Below, one piece after another: positions 43,118 through 51,812 of a stretch of DNA of 64,000 bases. A model generated the notes under the pieces. It saw only the letters and a list, made by a program, of their open reading frames with translations. It was not told the origin of the DNA and did not search any database. This DNA comes from Allobosea thiooxidans. GTDB taxonomy: Bacteria > Pseudomonadota > Alphaproteobacteria > Rhizobiales > Beijerinckiaceae. Both the position numbers and the translations under genes were made by a program. The stretch is from the NCBI RefSeq assembly GCF_900168195.1, contig NZ_FUYX01000013.1:97729-161728 (forward strand). The letters run 5' to 3'. How positions within the stretch are numbered: position 1 is the first letter of the stretch; every line of letters starts with the position of its first letter.

Positions 43118-43172
43118 CTGGTCTCGTGCAGCCGCCGCTCGCCTCCCCGGCGCATCCCGAGGACCGGAGCCG

Positions 43173-44105
43173 ATGCAGACGGACTACAAGAACCGAGAGA
43201 GGCGCAGGCGCGCGGCGTGGATCGCTTTCCTGATCGTGCCGCCGCTGGCGATGATGCTGACCTTCGTGGTCTGGCCTCTGCTCTCGGCGCTGAGCTCCGC
43301 CTTCTATCGCTGGGACGGCATGGCGCGGGGTGAGTTCATCGGCCTGAAGAACTTCGCCGACGTCCTCGTGGGCGATCATTTCGCAGCGCTGACCTGGCGC
43401 GCCTTCCGCCACAATCTCTTCGTCTTCTTCTCGCTGTTCGTGGTGCAGAACAGCGTCGGCTTCCTGCTCGCCTGGTTCATCTATCGCGAGCCCTTCGGCT
43501 TCCGCTTCCACCGCATCGCGATCTTCCTGCCGGTGATCCTGTCGACCGTGCTGGTGGGCTTCCTGTGGAAGCTGTTCCTCGATCCGAATTTCGGGCTCGT
43601 CAACCAACTGCTCGAGATGGTCGGGCTCGGCAACCTGCGCCAACCCTGGCTCGGACAGGAAACGACGGCGCTGCCGGCGCTGGTGCTCGCCAATGCCTGG
43701 CATTGGGTCGGCTTTCCTGCGCTGGTCTATCTCGCCGGCATGCAGCGTATTCCGCGCGAGATCCTCGAGGCCGCCAAGCTCGACGGCTGCAATGGCTGGC
43801 AGATGCTGACCCGCGTGGTCTGGCCGCTGGTGACGCCTTCGACCACGATCACGCTGACGCTTCTGTTCATCGGCGCCTTCAACTGGTTCGAGCTGCCCTA
43901 CATCATGGCCGGGCTCGACGGCTCGCCCTATGGCTCGACCGACGTGCTCGGCCTGTATTTCTACCGCACCGCCTTCGGCAACCAGAGCGCGGGCATCCAG
44001 GATTTCGGACATGGCAACGCGCTGGCCGTGCTGATGTTCATGTTCGTCGCCGTGGTCGCGACCGTCATCACCCAGTATCTGCGCCGGCGGGAGATCGCGC
44101 TTTGA
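43173..44105 (+). CDS. ABC transporter permease, sugar type (MalF/LacF-like)
   Basis: 310 residues with six membrane segments. It opens with a positively charged run (KNRERRRRAAW) and carries the EAA loop IPREILEAAKLDGCNGWQML near residues 192-211. Partner of the MalG-like permease whose TTG start overlaps its stop (TTGA). The upstream open frame in the same reading frame starts inside the binding-protein gene and is not used; the ATG at 43173 has GGACCGGAG upstream. Confidence 0.92.
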   Translation: MQTDYKNRERRRRAAWIAFLIVPPLAMMLTFVVWPLLSALSSAFYRWDGMARGEFIGLKNFADVLVGDHFAALTWRAFRHNLFVFFSLFVVQNSVGFLLAWFIYREPFGFRFHRIAIFLPVILSTVLVGFLWKLFLDPNFGLVNQLLEMVGLGNLRQPWLGQETTALPALVLANAWHWVGFPALVYLAGMQRIPREILEAAKLDGCNGWQMLTRVVWPLVTPSTTITLTLLFIGAFNWFELPYIMAGLDGSPYGSTDVLGLYFYRTAFGNQSAGIQDFGHGNALAVLMFMFVAVVATVITQYLRRREIAL

Positions 44106-44959
44106 CCTCTCACGCCGCCAGCAACGATCCGCTCTTTCCGCGCAGCAGCGCCGGCAGCTTGATCGCGGCCGCGCTGCTGATCGGCAACACCGTGCTGATG
44201 CTCTATCCGATCGTCATCATGGTCTTCTCGGCCTTCAAGACGACGGCGGAGATCTTCGACGCGCCGTTTTCCCTGCCGGACTTCACCTATGTCGAGAATT
44301 TCGCGAGAATCTGGGGCGAAACCAGCCTGCCCGGCTATTTCGTCAACTCGGTCGTTATCACCGGAACCTCGATCCTGCTGACGCTGGTCCTCGGCACGAT
44401 GGGCGCCTATGGGCTGGCGCGCTACAGCTTCCCCGGCAATTCGGCGATCTTCATGTTCTTCCTCGCCGGGTTGATGCTGCCGCTCAAGCTCGCGGTCATC
44501 CCGCTCTTCCTGCAGATGCGCGATTTCGGGCTGCTCGATACCCGCTTCGGCCTGATCCTGATCTACACGGCGATGGGCCTGCCCTCGACGATCTTCATCA
44601 TGACCGGCTTCCTGCGCACATTGCCGGTGGAGCTGGAGGAGGCCGCGCGCATCGACGGCGCCTCCGAGCCGCGCATCATGTTCTCGATCATGCTGCCGCT
44701 CTCGATACCGCCGATGGTGATCGCCGCGATCCAGAACGCGGTGCCGACCTGGAACGACTTCTTCTTCCCGCTGGTCTTCATCCAGACCGACGCCCGCAAG
44801 ACCTTGCCGCAGGGCCTTTCGGTGTTCATGGGCGAATACACCACCGACTGGGGCATGCTCTTCGCCGGCCTCACCATCGCGGCCTTGCCGCTGACCATCG
44901 TCTACATCCTGATGTCGCGCCAGTTCATCCGCGGCATGACCGCCGGAGCGGTGAAGTGA
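44102..44959 (+). CDS. ABC transporter permease, sugar type (MalG/LacG-like)
   Basis: 285 residues. The TTG at 44102 overlaps the upstream stop codon by four bases, which decides the start because no ATG or GTG is placed as well. Six membrane segments and the EAA loop LPVELEEAARIDGASEPRIM near residues 176-195. Its GTGA junction with the epimerase gene shows tight coupling. No ATPase (MsmX/UgpC-type) gene is present in the operon. Confidence 0.9.
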   Translation: MTSHAASNDPLFPRSSAGSLIAAALLIGNTVLMLYPIVIMVFSAFKTTAEIFDAPFSLPDFTYVENFARIWGETSLPGYFVNSVVITGTSILLTLVLGTMGAYGLARYSFPGNSAIFMFFLAGLMLPLKLAVIPLFLQMRDFGLLDTRFGLILIYTAMGLPSTIFIMTGFLRTLPVELEEAARIDGASEPRIMFSIMLPLSIPPMVIAAIQNAVPTWNDFFFPLVFIQTDARKTLPQGLSVFMGEYTTDWGMLFAGLTIAALPLTIVYILMSRQFIRGMTAGAVK

Positions 44960-45639
44960 CAGCCGAAACACTGATCCCGCATCGCAGCCTCGCCGTCTCC
45001 TGCCAGGCGCGGGCTGACAATCCCCTGCACGGCCCCGCCTTCATGGCAGCGATGGCCCAGGCCGCCGAACAGGGCGGGGCGCTCGCCTTGCGGGCCAACG
45101 GCCCTGCCGACATTGCCGCGATCCGCGCTGTCAGCCGCCTGCCGATCATCGGCATCCTCAAGCGCTGGGACGACCGTTTCCCGGTCTATATCACGCCGGA
45201 CTTCGCCAGTGCCGAGGCGATCGCCGCGGCCGGCGCCGACATCATCGCCCTCGACGCGACGGACAGGCCGCGCGACGGCGAGCCGCTGGACCGGCTGATC
45301 GCGCGCATCCGCGACGAGCTGGGCAAGCCGGTCTTCGCCGATTGCGCGACGCTGGAGGATGGTGTGCGAGCTGCCGCGCTGGGCGCGAGCTACATTGCGA
45401 CGACGCTTTCCGGCTATACGCCCGAGACCGAAGCCCGGAAGGCTTTCGGTCCCGATATTGCGCTTATTCAGGCTCTCGCGAAGGCGGTTTCCGTGCCCAT
45501 CGTCGCCGAAGGCCGCTTCGAGCAGCCGGAGCAGCTCGAGACCGCCTTCGCCGCCGGTGCGCATGCGGTCGTCGTCGGCACGGCGATCACCAATCCCCGC
45601 GAGATCACCCGCCGCTTCGCCCGCCATGCCGGCGTCTGA
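44956..45639 (+). CDS. nanE: N-acetylmannosamine-6-phosphate 2-epimerase-like protein
   Basis: 227-residue TIM barrel of the NanE family that converts ManNAc-6P to GlcNAc-6P. The NanE signature elements are present: AVSCQA at the start, the catalytic-lysine segment IIGILKRWDDRFPVYITP (about 57-74) and the glutamate of PIVAEGRF. The GTG start overlaps the permease stop. With the kinase just downstream, it would channel an imported N-acetyl sugar into GlcNAc-6P, meeting MurQ and NagA chemistry encoded at 54987-58883. Confidence 0.88.
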   Translation: MTAETLIPHRSLAVSCQARADNPLHGPAFMAAMAQAAEQGGALALRANGPADIAAIRAVSRLPIIGILKRWDDRFPVYITPDFASAEAIAAAGADIIALDATDRPRDGEPLDRLIARIRDELGKPVFADCATLEDGVRAAALGASYIATTLSGYTPETEARKAFGPDIALIQALAKAVSVPIVAEGRFEQPEQLETAFAAGAHAVVVGTAITNPREITRRFARHAGV

Positions 45640-46564
45640 CGACAGGCTCGGCCTAGGCATCGAGACGGGCGGCACCGGATCGCGCTGGTGCCTGTCCGCC
45701 TCCTCGGGCGTGATCATCGCGCGCGGCGAGATGGAGCCGATGACCGGCCATGTCTTCACGCAGGCCGAGCGCGACCGGGTCTCCGGCATCTTCACGCGGC
45801 TGGCCGGCGAGCTTGCCGGCATCGATAGGCCGGCGGCCATCGTCGCGGGCGTCACCGGCCTCGGGCCGGAGAGCGCGGTCAGGGCGGTCTTTTCTGCAAT
45901 ACTGGCCACCGCTTTTGGCTGCCCTGAGGATAAAATCCTCATCGTCGACGATATGTGGCTGGGCTATCGCGCCCGTTTCCAGCCCGGCGAAGGCATTGTC
46001 GTCTATTCCGGCACGGGCTCGATCGGCTACCATCTCGGCGCCGACGGCGAGATCATCCGCGCGGGCGGGCGTGGCGTGCTGATCGACGATGGCGGTTCCG
46101 CCGCGTGGATCGCGGCTGCGGCGTTGCGCCGGCTGCTACGCCGCGAGGACGAGGCTCCGGGTTCCGGATGGGAAAGCGCGCTCGGTCACGCGCTCGCGCA
46201 GGCGCTGGGCGGAGCCTCATGGGATGCCGTGCGCACTCATGTCTATGGCGGCGATCGCGGCAGCCTTGGCCTGCTGGCGCGGGCGGTCGCCGCGGCAGCG
46301 GAGGAGGGCGATGCGCTGGCTGCCGAGATCTTCACGCAGGCGGGGGAAGAGCTGGCACGGCTTGCCCTCGCATTGCGAGCGCGGGTCGGTGCCAAGCCGG
46401 TGGCTCTCTGCGGGCGTGCCGCGACATTGTCGCCCCTGATCGCGCAGCATTTCCGGGCGCTCGTGGCGCCGCCGGTCGCGCTGGACGAAACGCAGGTCGA
46501 TGTGCCCGCTTGCGCCGCAAATCTCGCCTGCGAGCTTGCCCGCTCGGACGGGAACCGGCTCTAG
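45626..46564 (+). CDS. BadF/BadG-type sugar kinase (N-acetylhexosamine kinase-like)
   Basis: 312 residues of the ASKHA fold. The phosphate-1 loop is LGIETGGTGSRWCL (near residue 10) and the phosphate-2 loop VVYSGTGSIGYHLG (about 132-145). It belongs to the BadF/BadG/BcrA/BcrD ATPase set that includes GlcNAc kinases. It starts inside the epimerase gene with a 14-bp overlap. A second, distinct kinase of the same fold is at 47326-48198, so the locus has two. Likely substrate: ManNAc or a related amino sugar (inference from nanE). Confidence 0.82.
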   Translation: MPASDDRLGLGIETGGTGSRWCLSASSGVIIARGEMEPMTGHVFTQAERDRVSGIFTRLAGELAGIDRPAAIVAGVTGLGPESAVRAVFSAILATAFGCPEDKILIVDDMWLGYRARFQPGEGIVVYSGTGSIGYHLGADGEIIRAGGRGVLIDDGGSAAWIAAAALRRLLRREDEAPGSGWESALGHALAQALGGASWDAVRTHVYGGDRGSLGLLARAVAAAAEEGDALAAEIFTQAGEELARLALALRARVGAKPVALCGRAATLSPLIAQHFRALVAPPVALDETQVDVPACAANLACELARSDGNRL

Positions 46565-46571
46565 GAGCAAC

Positions 46572-47189
46572 ATGGCGACCGTCTATCTCGTCACCCACCC
46601 GGAAGTTGTCGTCGATCCGCAGGTCCCGGTGCCGGATTGGGGGCTCTCCGCCATCGGTTGGGCGCGCATCGAGGCCTTCTGCCAACGGCCGGAACTGGCT
46701 GGCGTGACCGATGTCTTCACCAGCGACGAACGCAAGGCGATGGATTGCGCCGAGGCCTTGCAGCGCGCTCGCGGCCTGCCTTTCACGGCGCGTGAAGACC
46801 TGCGCGAGAACGACCGCTCGGCCACCGGCTATGTCGCGCCGCCGCGCTTCTGGGAGATCGTCGACCAGTTCTTCGGGCAGCCGGATACCAGCATTCTCGG
46901 CTGGGAGAAGGCGCGGGACGCGCAGGCGCGGATCAAGGCCGGCGTCGCGGCTTGCATTGCGGCTCGTCGCGGTGCGGGTGATCTCGTGATCTTCGCCCAT
47001 GGCGGCGTCGGCACGCTGCTGCTCAGCGACCTCCGCGGCGAGCCGATCTCGCGTCGGCACGGCCAGCCCATCGCCGGCGGCGGCTGCTATTTCGCCTTCG
47101 ATATGGAGAGCCGGGCGCTGCGCCACGGCTGGCGCGACATTGTCCCTGAGGCAAGCCGGTACGGCGCCGTAGGGCATACCGATTCCTGA
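46572..47189 (+). CDS. Histidine phosphatase superfamily protein
   Basis: 205 residues of the phosphoglycerate-mutase-like phosphatase fold. The usual catalytic triad RHG is VTHPEV here (His9 kept, Arg and Gly replaced by Thr and Pro); the second catalytic His lies in VIFAHGGVG and the Arg in TSDERKAM. It closes the sugar operon, seven bases after the kinase. It may dephosphorylate a sugar phosphate or other small metabolite. The motif change is shared by a Rhizobiales subgroup as far as I recall, so it need not be inactive. Confidence 0.8.
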   Translation: MATVYLVTHPEVVVDPQVPVPDWGLSAIGWARIEAFCQRPELAGVTDVFTSDERKAMDCAEALQRARGLPFTAREDLRENDRSATGYVAPPRFWEIVDQFFGQPDTSILGWEKARDAQARIKAGVAACIAARRGAGDLVIFAHGGVGTLLLSDLRGEPISRRHGQPIAGGGCYFAFDMESRALRHGWRDIVPEASRYGAVGHTDS

Positions 47190-47218
47190 CGAGCCCACGG
47201 CCTTCGCGTCAGCCCCCC

Positions 47219-47301
47219 GTCTTTGCGAGCGTAGCGAAGCAATCCAGGGGGACGTAGCGCTCTGCCGCTCCTGGATTGCTTCGCTACGCTCGCAAAGACG
47301 A
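47219..47301. repeat. Perfect 31-bp inverted repeat between convergent operons (family C)
   Basis: Arms at 47219-47249 and 47271-47301 are exact reverse complements, separated by 21 bases. The sequence type (CGTCTTTGCGAGCG ... AGCAATCCAGG) is the widespread REP-like palindrome of Hyphomicrobiales. It lies between the stops of two converging operons and may end transcription from both. A half copy is at 54621-54650. Confidence 0.85.
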
Positions 47302-47325
47302 TAAGCCAGCTCCGATCCCTGACGT

Positions 47326-48198
47326 TCAGCTCCGGGCCCGCACCAACGAGAGCGCGCCGGCGATCGCATCGCTCTTCACATGCGACAGCCGCCGCCGCAC
47401 ATCCGGCGCGAGCCAGGCTTCCATCGCCGAGGACAGGCCGCCGATCAGCGCCACGCGCGGCACGTTGCGCTCGAACAATGTGCGCACCATCGCGTCGATC
47501 ATCGCGGCGGCGTTCTGCATGATCATGCGGGCATGGGAATCGCCGAGATCGGCATGGCGCAGCACCAGCGGCGCGAGCGTCGCGTAATCGGTGGCATGGG
47601 CCTTGTCCATCCACGCGACCACCTCGAACGGGTCGGCCTGGAAGCGCGCCAGCACGTCCTGCGTGAAGCGCGTCGCCGGCTCGCGCCCGTCATGGGCGCG
47701 CAGCGAGACGCGGACAGCAGCGAGGCCGAGATCGGCGCCGCTGCCCTCGTCGCCGATCGGGAAGCCATAGCCGCCGATCCGCAGTTCCTCGCCATTCACG
47801 CGCGCAAGCCCGATCGAGCCGGTGCCGATGATGACGATGCCGCCATCCTCGCCGTCATGCGCGCCGAGGCAGGCGGCGAGCCCGTCGCTCTCGAACACGG
47901 TCTGTGCGAAGGGCGAATTCCAGGCGGCAAGATCCTCGCGGATGCCCTTGCGCCCGATCCCGGCAAGGCAGATGCCGGCGCGGACCCGCGGGAAATCGGC
48001 CTCGGTGAGCCCGGCTTCCGCGATTGCGCCGCGTGCCGCCTGCATCACCGAAGCAAGGGAAGCTTCGAGCCCGAGCCGGAGCGAGGCCGGCCCGGCGATG
48101 CCGGAGCCAAGCACCTCGCCGGCTGCGGTTTCGAGGCGGCAGCGGCAACCGGTGCCGCCGCCATCGACACCGAGATAGAGATCGGCTGGTGTGCTCAT
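47326..48198 (-). CDS. N-acetylglucosamine kinase-like protein (BadF/BadG fold)
   Basis: 290 residues. Phosphate-1 loop [15 protein letters not shown] at 9-23, phosphate-2 [12 protein letters not shown] and adenosine-type loop [11 protein letters not shown] (about 148-158). This matches the GlcNAc kinase (NagK/NAGK-like) branch of the ASKHA fold; it would phosphorylate GlcNAc released from peptidoglycan. Its start overlaps the murA stop (ATGA), so it is the last gene of the peptide-importer operon. Confidence 0.85.
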   Translation of the reverse strand: MSTPADLYLGVDGGGTGCRCRLETAAGEVLGSGIAGPASLRLGLEASLASVMQAARGAIAEAGLTEADFPRVRAGICLAGIGRKGIREDLAAWNSPFAQTVFESDGLAACLGAHDGEDGGIVIIGTGSIGLARVNGEELRIGGYGFPIGDEGSGADLGLAAVRVSLRAHDGREPATRFTQDVLARFQADPFEVVAWMDKAHATDYATLAPLVLRHADLGDSHARMIMQNAAAMIDAMVRTLFERNVPRVALIGGLSSAMEAWLAPDVRRRLSHVKSDAIAGALSLVRARS

Positions 48199-49454
48199 GC
48201 CGGGATCCGCTCGATATCGGCGCCGCAGCGCTTGAGCTTGCGGTCGAGCGCCTCATAGCCGCGGTCGAGATGATAGATGCGGCTGACCACGGTCTCGCCC
48301 TCGGCGACGAGGCCGGCCAGCACGAGGCTGACCGAGGCGCGCAGATCGGTCGCCATCACCGGCGCCGCCTTCAGGCTGGCGACGCCGCGCACGGTCGCGC
48401 TGGTGCCCTTCAGCGTGATGTCTGCGCCGAGCCGGACCAGCTCCGGCACATGCATGAAGCGGTTCTCGAACACCGTCTCGCGGATCAGCGAGGTGCCGTC
48501 CGCCACGCTCATCAGCGCCATGAACTGCGCCTGCAGATCGGTCGAGAACCCGGGATAGGCTTGGGTCATGATGTCGATGCCAGTGAGCCGGCCGGGCCGC
48601 GTCACCATCAGCCCGCGATCGCTCGGCCAGAGCCGGACGCCGGCCGCCTCCAGCGCCTCGCCGACGGCCGCGAGATGCTCGAGCCGCGCGCCGACCAGTT
48701 CGAGCTCGCCGCCGGTGATCGCGGCGGCGACCGCATAGGTGCCTGCCTCGATGCGGTCGGCGACGATCTCATGCGTCGCGGGCGACAGGTTCTGCGCACC
48801 TTGAACCAGCAGACGGTGGCTGCCGATGCCCTCGATCCTGACGCCCATCGCCGAAAGGCAGCGCGCGAGGTCGAGCACCTCCGGCTCCTTCGCGGCATTG
48901 ACGATCTCGGTCTCGCCCTTGGCGCGGCTCGCTGCCAGCAACGCCGTCTCGGTCGCGCCGACCGAGGAGAAGGGGAAGACGATGCGCGCGCCGCTGAGCC
49001 CCCGCGGCGCCTTGGCCTCGATATAGCCGCCGGCCACGTCGATCTCGGCGCCGAGCGCTTCGAGTGCCTTGATATGCAGATCGACCGGCCGAGCGCCGAT
49101 GGCGCAGCCTCCCGGCAGCGAAACCCGCGCCTCGCCGAACCGCGCCACCAGCGGCCCGAGCACCAGGATGGTCGCGCGCATCTTGCGGACGGTGTCATAG
49201 CTCGCCTCGCGCGGCCCGGCCTGGGCGGCATCGAGCATCAACGCATCGGTGCCGCGCTCCGTAAAGGCGACGCCATAGCCTTCGAGCAGGGTCTGCATCG
49301 TCTTGACGTCGACGACATCCGGCAGATTGCGCAGGGTCAGCGGCTTGTCCGAGAGCAGCGAGGCGGCGAAGGCCGGCAGCGCCGCGTTCTTCGCGCCGCG
49401 GATTTCGACCGTACCGGACAGCCTCTGGCCGCCGCGGATCAGGAGTTTGTCCAT
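48195..49454 (-). CDS. murA: UDP-N-acetylglucosamine 1-carboxyvinyltransferase
   Basis: First committed step of peptidoglycan synthesis: transfer of enolpyruvate from PEP to UDP-GlcNAc. 419 residues, full length. Key residues are present: Lys22-Asn23 (GAKN), the PEP-reactive Cys117 in [12 protein letters not shown] and Arg122. It is translationally coupled to both flanking genes (TGATG with the GNAT gene, ATGA with the kinase gene), so it belongs to a recycling/import operon, not a division cluster. Whether a second murA exists elsewhere in the genome cannot be seen. Confidence 0.95.
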   Translation of the reverse strand: MDKLLIRGGQRLSGTVEIRGAKNAALPAFAASLLSDKPLTLRNLPDVVDVKTMQTLLEGYGVAFTERGTDALMLDAAQAGPREASYDTVRKMRATILVLGPLVARFGEARVSLPGGCAIGARPVDLHIKALEALGAEIDVAGGYIEAKAPRGLSGARIVFPFSSVGATETALLAASRAKGETEIVNAAKEPEVLDLARCLSAMGVRIEGIGSHRLLVQGAQNLSPATHEIVADRIEAGTYAVAAAITGGELELVGARLEHLAAVGEALEAAGVRLWPSDRGLMVTRPGRLTGIDIMTQAYPGFSTDLQAQFMALMSVADGTSLIRETVFENRFMHVPELVRLGADITLKGTSATVRGVASLKAAPVMATDLRASVSLVLAGLVAEGETVVSRIYHLDRGYEALDRKLKRCGADIERIPA

Positions 49455-50029
49455 CAGCGGGTTTCCTTTGACCGACGCGAGCCCTCATCCTGAGGAGCGA
49501 TCGCAGATCGCGTCTCGAAGGATGTTCCAGCGCGTACTGGAGCATCCTTCGAGACGGCCCTGCGGGCCTCCTCAGGATGAGGGCTGGTGTGCTGTTGGCG
49601 TGTCATCGGCTTTTCATAGCGCAGGAAGCGATGTTGCGCTCCGGCGAACTCGCGCTGGTAGTCGCGCGTGACCTGCCAGCCGGCCCGCTCATAGAAGCGC
49701 CGCGCGCCGTCGTTGTCCGCGAAGACTTCGAGCGAATGGGCGCCATGGGCCTCTGCATGGGCAAGCAGGGCGGCGCCATGGCCTTGGCCGGTCTCGGCGG
49801 CAAAGAGCATGGCGATATGCCCGTCCTTGACCAGCAGCACGCCGCGTACGCCGTCCGCATCGAGGACGGTCAACTCGGTCAGCTCGCGGAGGAAACGGGC
49901 CGCGAAATGCGCCTGGTCGAAGCCGAGCGCGGCATCGCCGATGATCGGGCGGAAATGCGTGGCATAGGCCTGTGCCATCAGCGACGCGGCAGGCGCGATA
50001 TCGGCCGCGACCGCCCTGCGGATGATCAC
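49454..50029 (-). CDS. GNAT-family N-acetyltransferase with repeat-derived C-terminus
   Basis: 191 residues from a GTG at 50029 that overlaps the permease stop (GTGA). The GNAT fold occupies about 1-147: [13 protein letters not shown] start, the acetyl-CoA loop [17 protein letters not shown] and the C-terminal [14 protein letters not shown] hallmark. The last 45 residues (from about [11 protein letters not shown] on) are encoded by the palindromic element at 49480-49585, which has replaced or lengthened the original end. An acceptor cannot be named; the operon suggests an amino-sugar or muropeptide. Confidence 0.82.
   Translation of the reverse strand: MIIRRAVAADIAPAASLMAQAYATHFRPIIGDAALGFDQAHFAARFLRELTELTVLDADGVRGVLLVKDGHIAMLFAAETGQGHGAALLAHAEAHGAHSLEVFADNDGARRFYERAGWQVTRDYQREFAGAQHRFLRYEKPMTRQQHTSPHPEEARRAVSKDAPVRAGTSFETRSAIAPQDEGSRRSKETR
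49480..49585. repeat. Double-hairpin palindromic repeat inside the GNAT gene 3' end (family D)
   Basis: Outer arms of 18 bp (49480-49497 with 49568-49585) and inner arms of 14 bp (49511-49524 with 49543-49556) are exact inverted repeats. It has the look of the repeat encoding [17 protein letters not shown] peptides in related genomes. It is read through in frame by the GNAT gene. Confidence 0.8.
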
Positions 50030-50844
50030 GATTGGCCCCTGAGCCGCGGATCGAGCTCGTCGCGCAGGGCGTCGCCGAGCAGGTTGAAGCCGAGCGAGAG
50101 CAAGAGGATGCCGAGTCCGGCGAAGATCGCGTTCCAGGGCGAGAGCAACACGAAATTGCGGCCCTCTGCCAGCATCAGGCCGAGCGAGGGCGTCGGCGGC
50201 TGGGTGCCGAGCCCGAGGAAGGAGAGCGAGGCCTCGACGAGGATCGCGGCGGAGAGCAGGAGCGAGCTCTGCACCAGGATGACCGAGGCGAGATTGGGCA
50301 GGATATGGCGGAGCATGATCCTGAGATCGGTCGCGCCGATCGAGCGGATGCCGGCGATGAAATCGCTCTCGACCAGCACCATGGCCGGCCCCCGGATCAG
50401 GCGCGCGAAGATCGGCACATAGACCACGGCGATCGCGATCGCGGCGCTTTCCGTGCGCGGGCCGAGCATGGCGATGATGCCGATCGCCAGCAGCATGACC
50501 GGGAAGGCGAAGAGGATGTCCATCGCCCGCATGATGATGCGGTCCCACCAGCCGCGATAGAAGGCGGCGAGGAGGCCGAGGCTGCCGCCGATGACGAGCG
50601 CGAGCCCGACCGCGATGCCGCAGGCGATCAGCGCCGTGCGGTAGCCGTAGAGGATGCGCGAGAGGATATCGCGGCCGAGATGGTCGGTGCCGAGCCAGTG
50701 CGCGAGGCTCGGCCCCTTCATCCGGGCGACGATGTCCTGCGCCAGCGGGTCATAGGGCGCGACCAAAGGCGCGGCGAGCGCGAGCCCGATCTGCAGGACG
50801 ACGAAGATGCCGGCGACGACGGCGATGCGGCGGCTCTGGCTCAT
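50026..50844 (-). CDS. ABC transporter permease (DppC-like)
   Basis: 272-residue permease of the peptide class. Features: N-terminal helix, LGTDHLGRDILSRILYGYRT and an EAA loop near DFIAGIRSIGATDLRIMLRH. It is coupled at both ends (start overlaps the DppB-like stop; stop overlaps the GNAT GTG). In this context it may import anhydro-muropeptides or peptides released from the wall. Confidence 0.93.
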   Translation of the reverse strand: MSQSRRIAVVAGIFVVLQIGLALAAPLVAPYDPLAQDIVARMKGPSLAHWLGTDHLGRDILSRILYGYRTALIACGIAVGLALVIGGSLGLLAAFYRGWWDRIIMRAMDILFAFPVMLLAIGIIAMLGPRTESAAIAIAVVYVPIFARLIRGPAMVLVESDFIAGIRSIGATDLRIMLRHILPNLASVILVQSSLLLSAAILVEASLSFLGLGTQPPTPSLGLMLAEGRNFVLLSPWNAIFAGLGILLLSLGFNLLGDALRDELDPRLRGQS

Positions 50845-51794
50845 GACGCGGTCCTGAGCCTGGGGTCGATCAGCGCATAGGCGAAATCGACGAGCGCGTT
50901 GACCAGCACGAAGCCGACGGTGACGACGAGGATCGTGGCCTGGACCAGCGGATAGTTGCGCTCGGCAATGGCGCCGAGGATCAAGCGGCCAAGACCGGGG
51001 ATCGAGAAGACCTGCTCGACCACGATCGCGCCGCCGAGCAGATAGCCGGTCATGATGCCGACGCTGGTGACGAAGGGGATCAGCGCGTTGCGCAGGGCAT
51101 GCCGATAGAGCACGGCCCGTTCGCCCAGCCCCTTGGCGCGGGCGGTGCGGATATAGTCCTGGCCGAGCGCATCGAGCATCGCCGTGCGCACCAGCCGCGA
51201 GAGGTTCGCCAGGATCGGCAGGGCCAGTGCGATTGCTGGCAGCAGGAGCCGCTGGAGATTGCCGAGCGGGTCCTCGCCGAAGGGCACATAGCCGAGCGAG
51301 GCGAAGCTCGGCGCCAGCGTCGCCGTGGCGATCAGCATGACGATGCCGAGCCAGAAGGAGGGGATGGTGAGCCCGGCGATGGCGCCGACTCGTAGCACGA
51401 GATCGGCCCGCCCGCCGCGCCAATGCGCCATCAGGCAGCCGACAGGGATCGCAAGCCCCGCGCCGAGCGCGAGCGAGAACAGGGTAAGTTGGAGCGTCGG
51501 CCAGATCTGCGCGGCGATCTCCTGCATCACCGGGCGTCCGGTCCAAATCGAGGTGCCGAAATCGCCGCGCAGAGCATGGCTGAGCCAGACCCAGTATTGC
51601 TCCAGCAAGGGCCGGTCGAGACCGAGCGCGCCGCGCATCGCGGCGATGCGCTCCGGCGTCACTTCGGTATTGGCGCCGAGCATGATCGCCACCGCGTCGC
51701 CCGGGATCAGCCGGATCATCAGGAAGACGATCACGGAGATCCCGAACAGCACGATCACGAGGTCGAGGCTGCGCTGCAGCAGATGACGGAGCAT
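50841..51794 (-). CDS. ABC transporter permease (DppB-like)
   Basis: 317 residues. Starts LRHLLQRSLDLVIVLFGISV, RLIPGDAVAIMLGA near 30-43 and an EAA loop with YIRTARAKGLGERAVLYRHA. It lies 18 bp downstream of the binding-protein gene. Six membrane segments are predicted by hydrophobicity. Confidence 0.93.
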   Translation of the reverse strand: MLRHLLQRSLDLVIVLFGISVIVFLMIRLIPGDAVAIMLGANTEVTPERIAAMRGALGLDRPLLEQYWVWLSHALRGDFGTSIWTGRPVMQEIAAQIWPTLQLTLFSLALGAGLAIPVGCLMAHWRGGRADLVLRVGAIAGLTIPSFWLGIVMLIATATLAPSFASLGYVPFGEDPLGNLQRLLLPAIALALPILANLSRLVRTAMLDALGQDYIRTARAKGLGERAVLYRHALRNALIPFVTSVGIMTGYLLGGAIVVEQVFSIPGLGRLILGAIAERNYPLVQATILVVTVGFVLVNALVDFAYALIDPRLRTAS

Positions 51795-51812
51795 GCCTCG
51801 ACGTTGCTCCCC

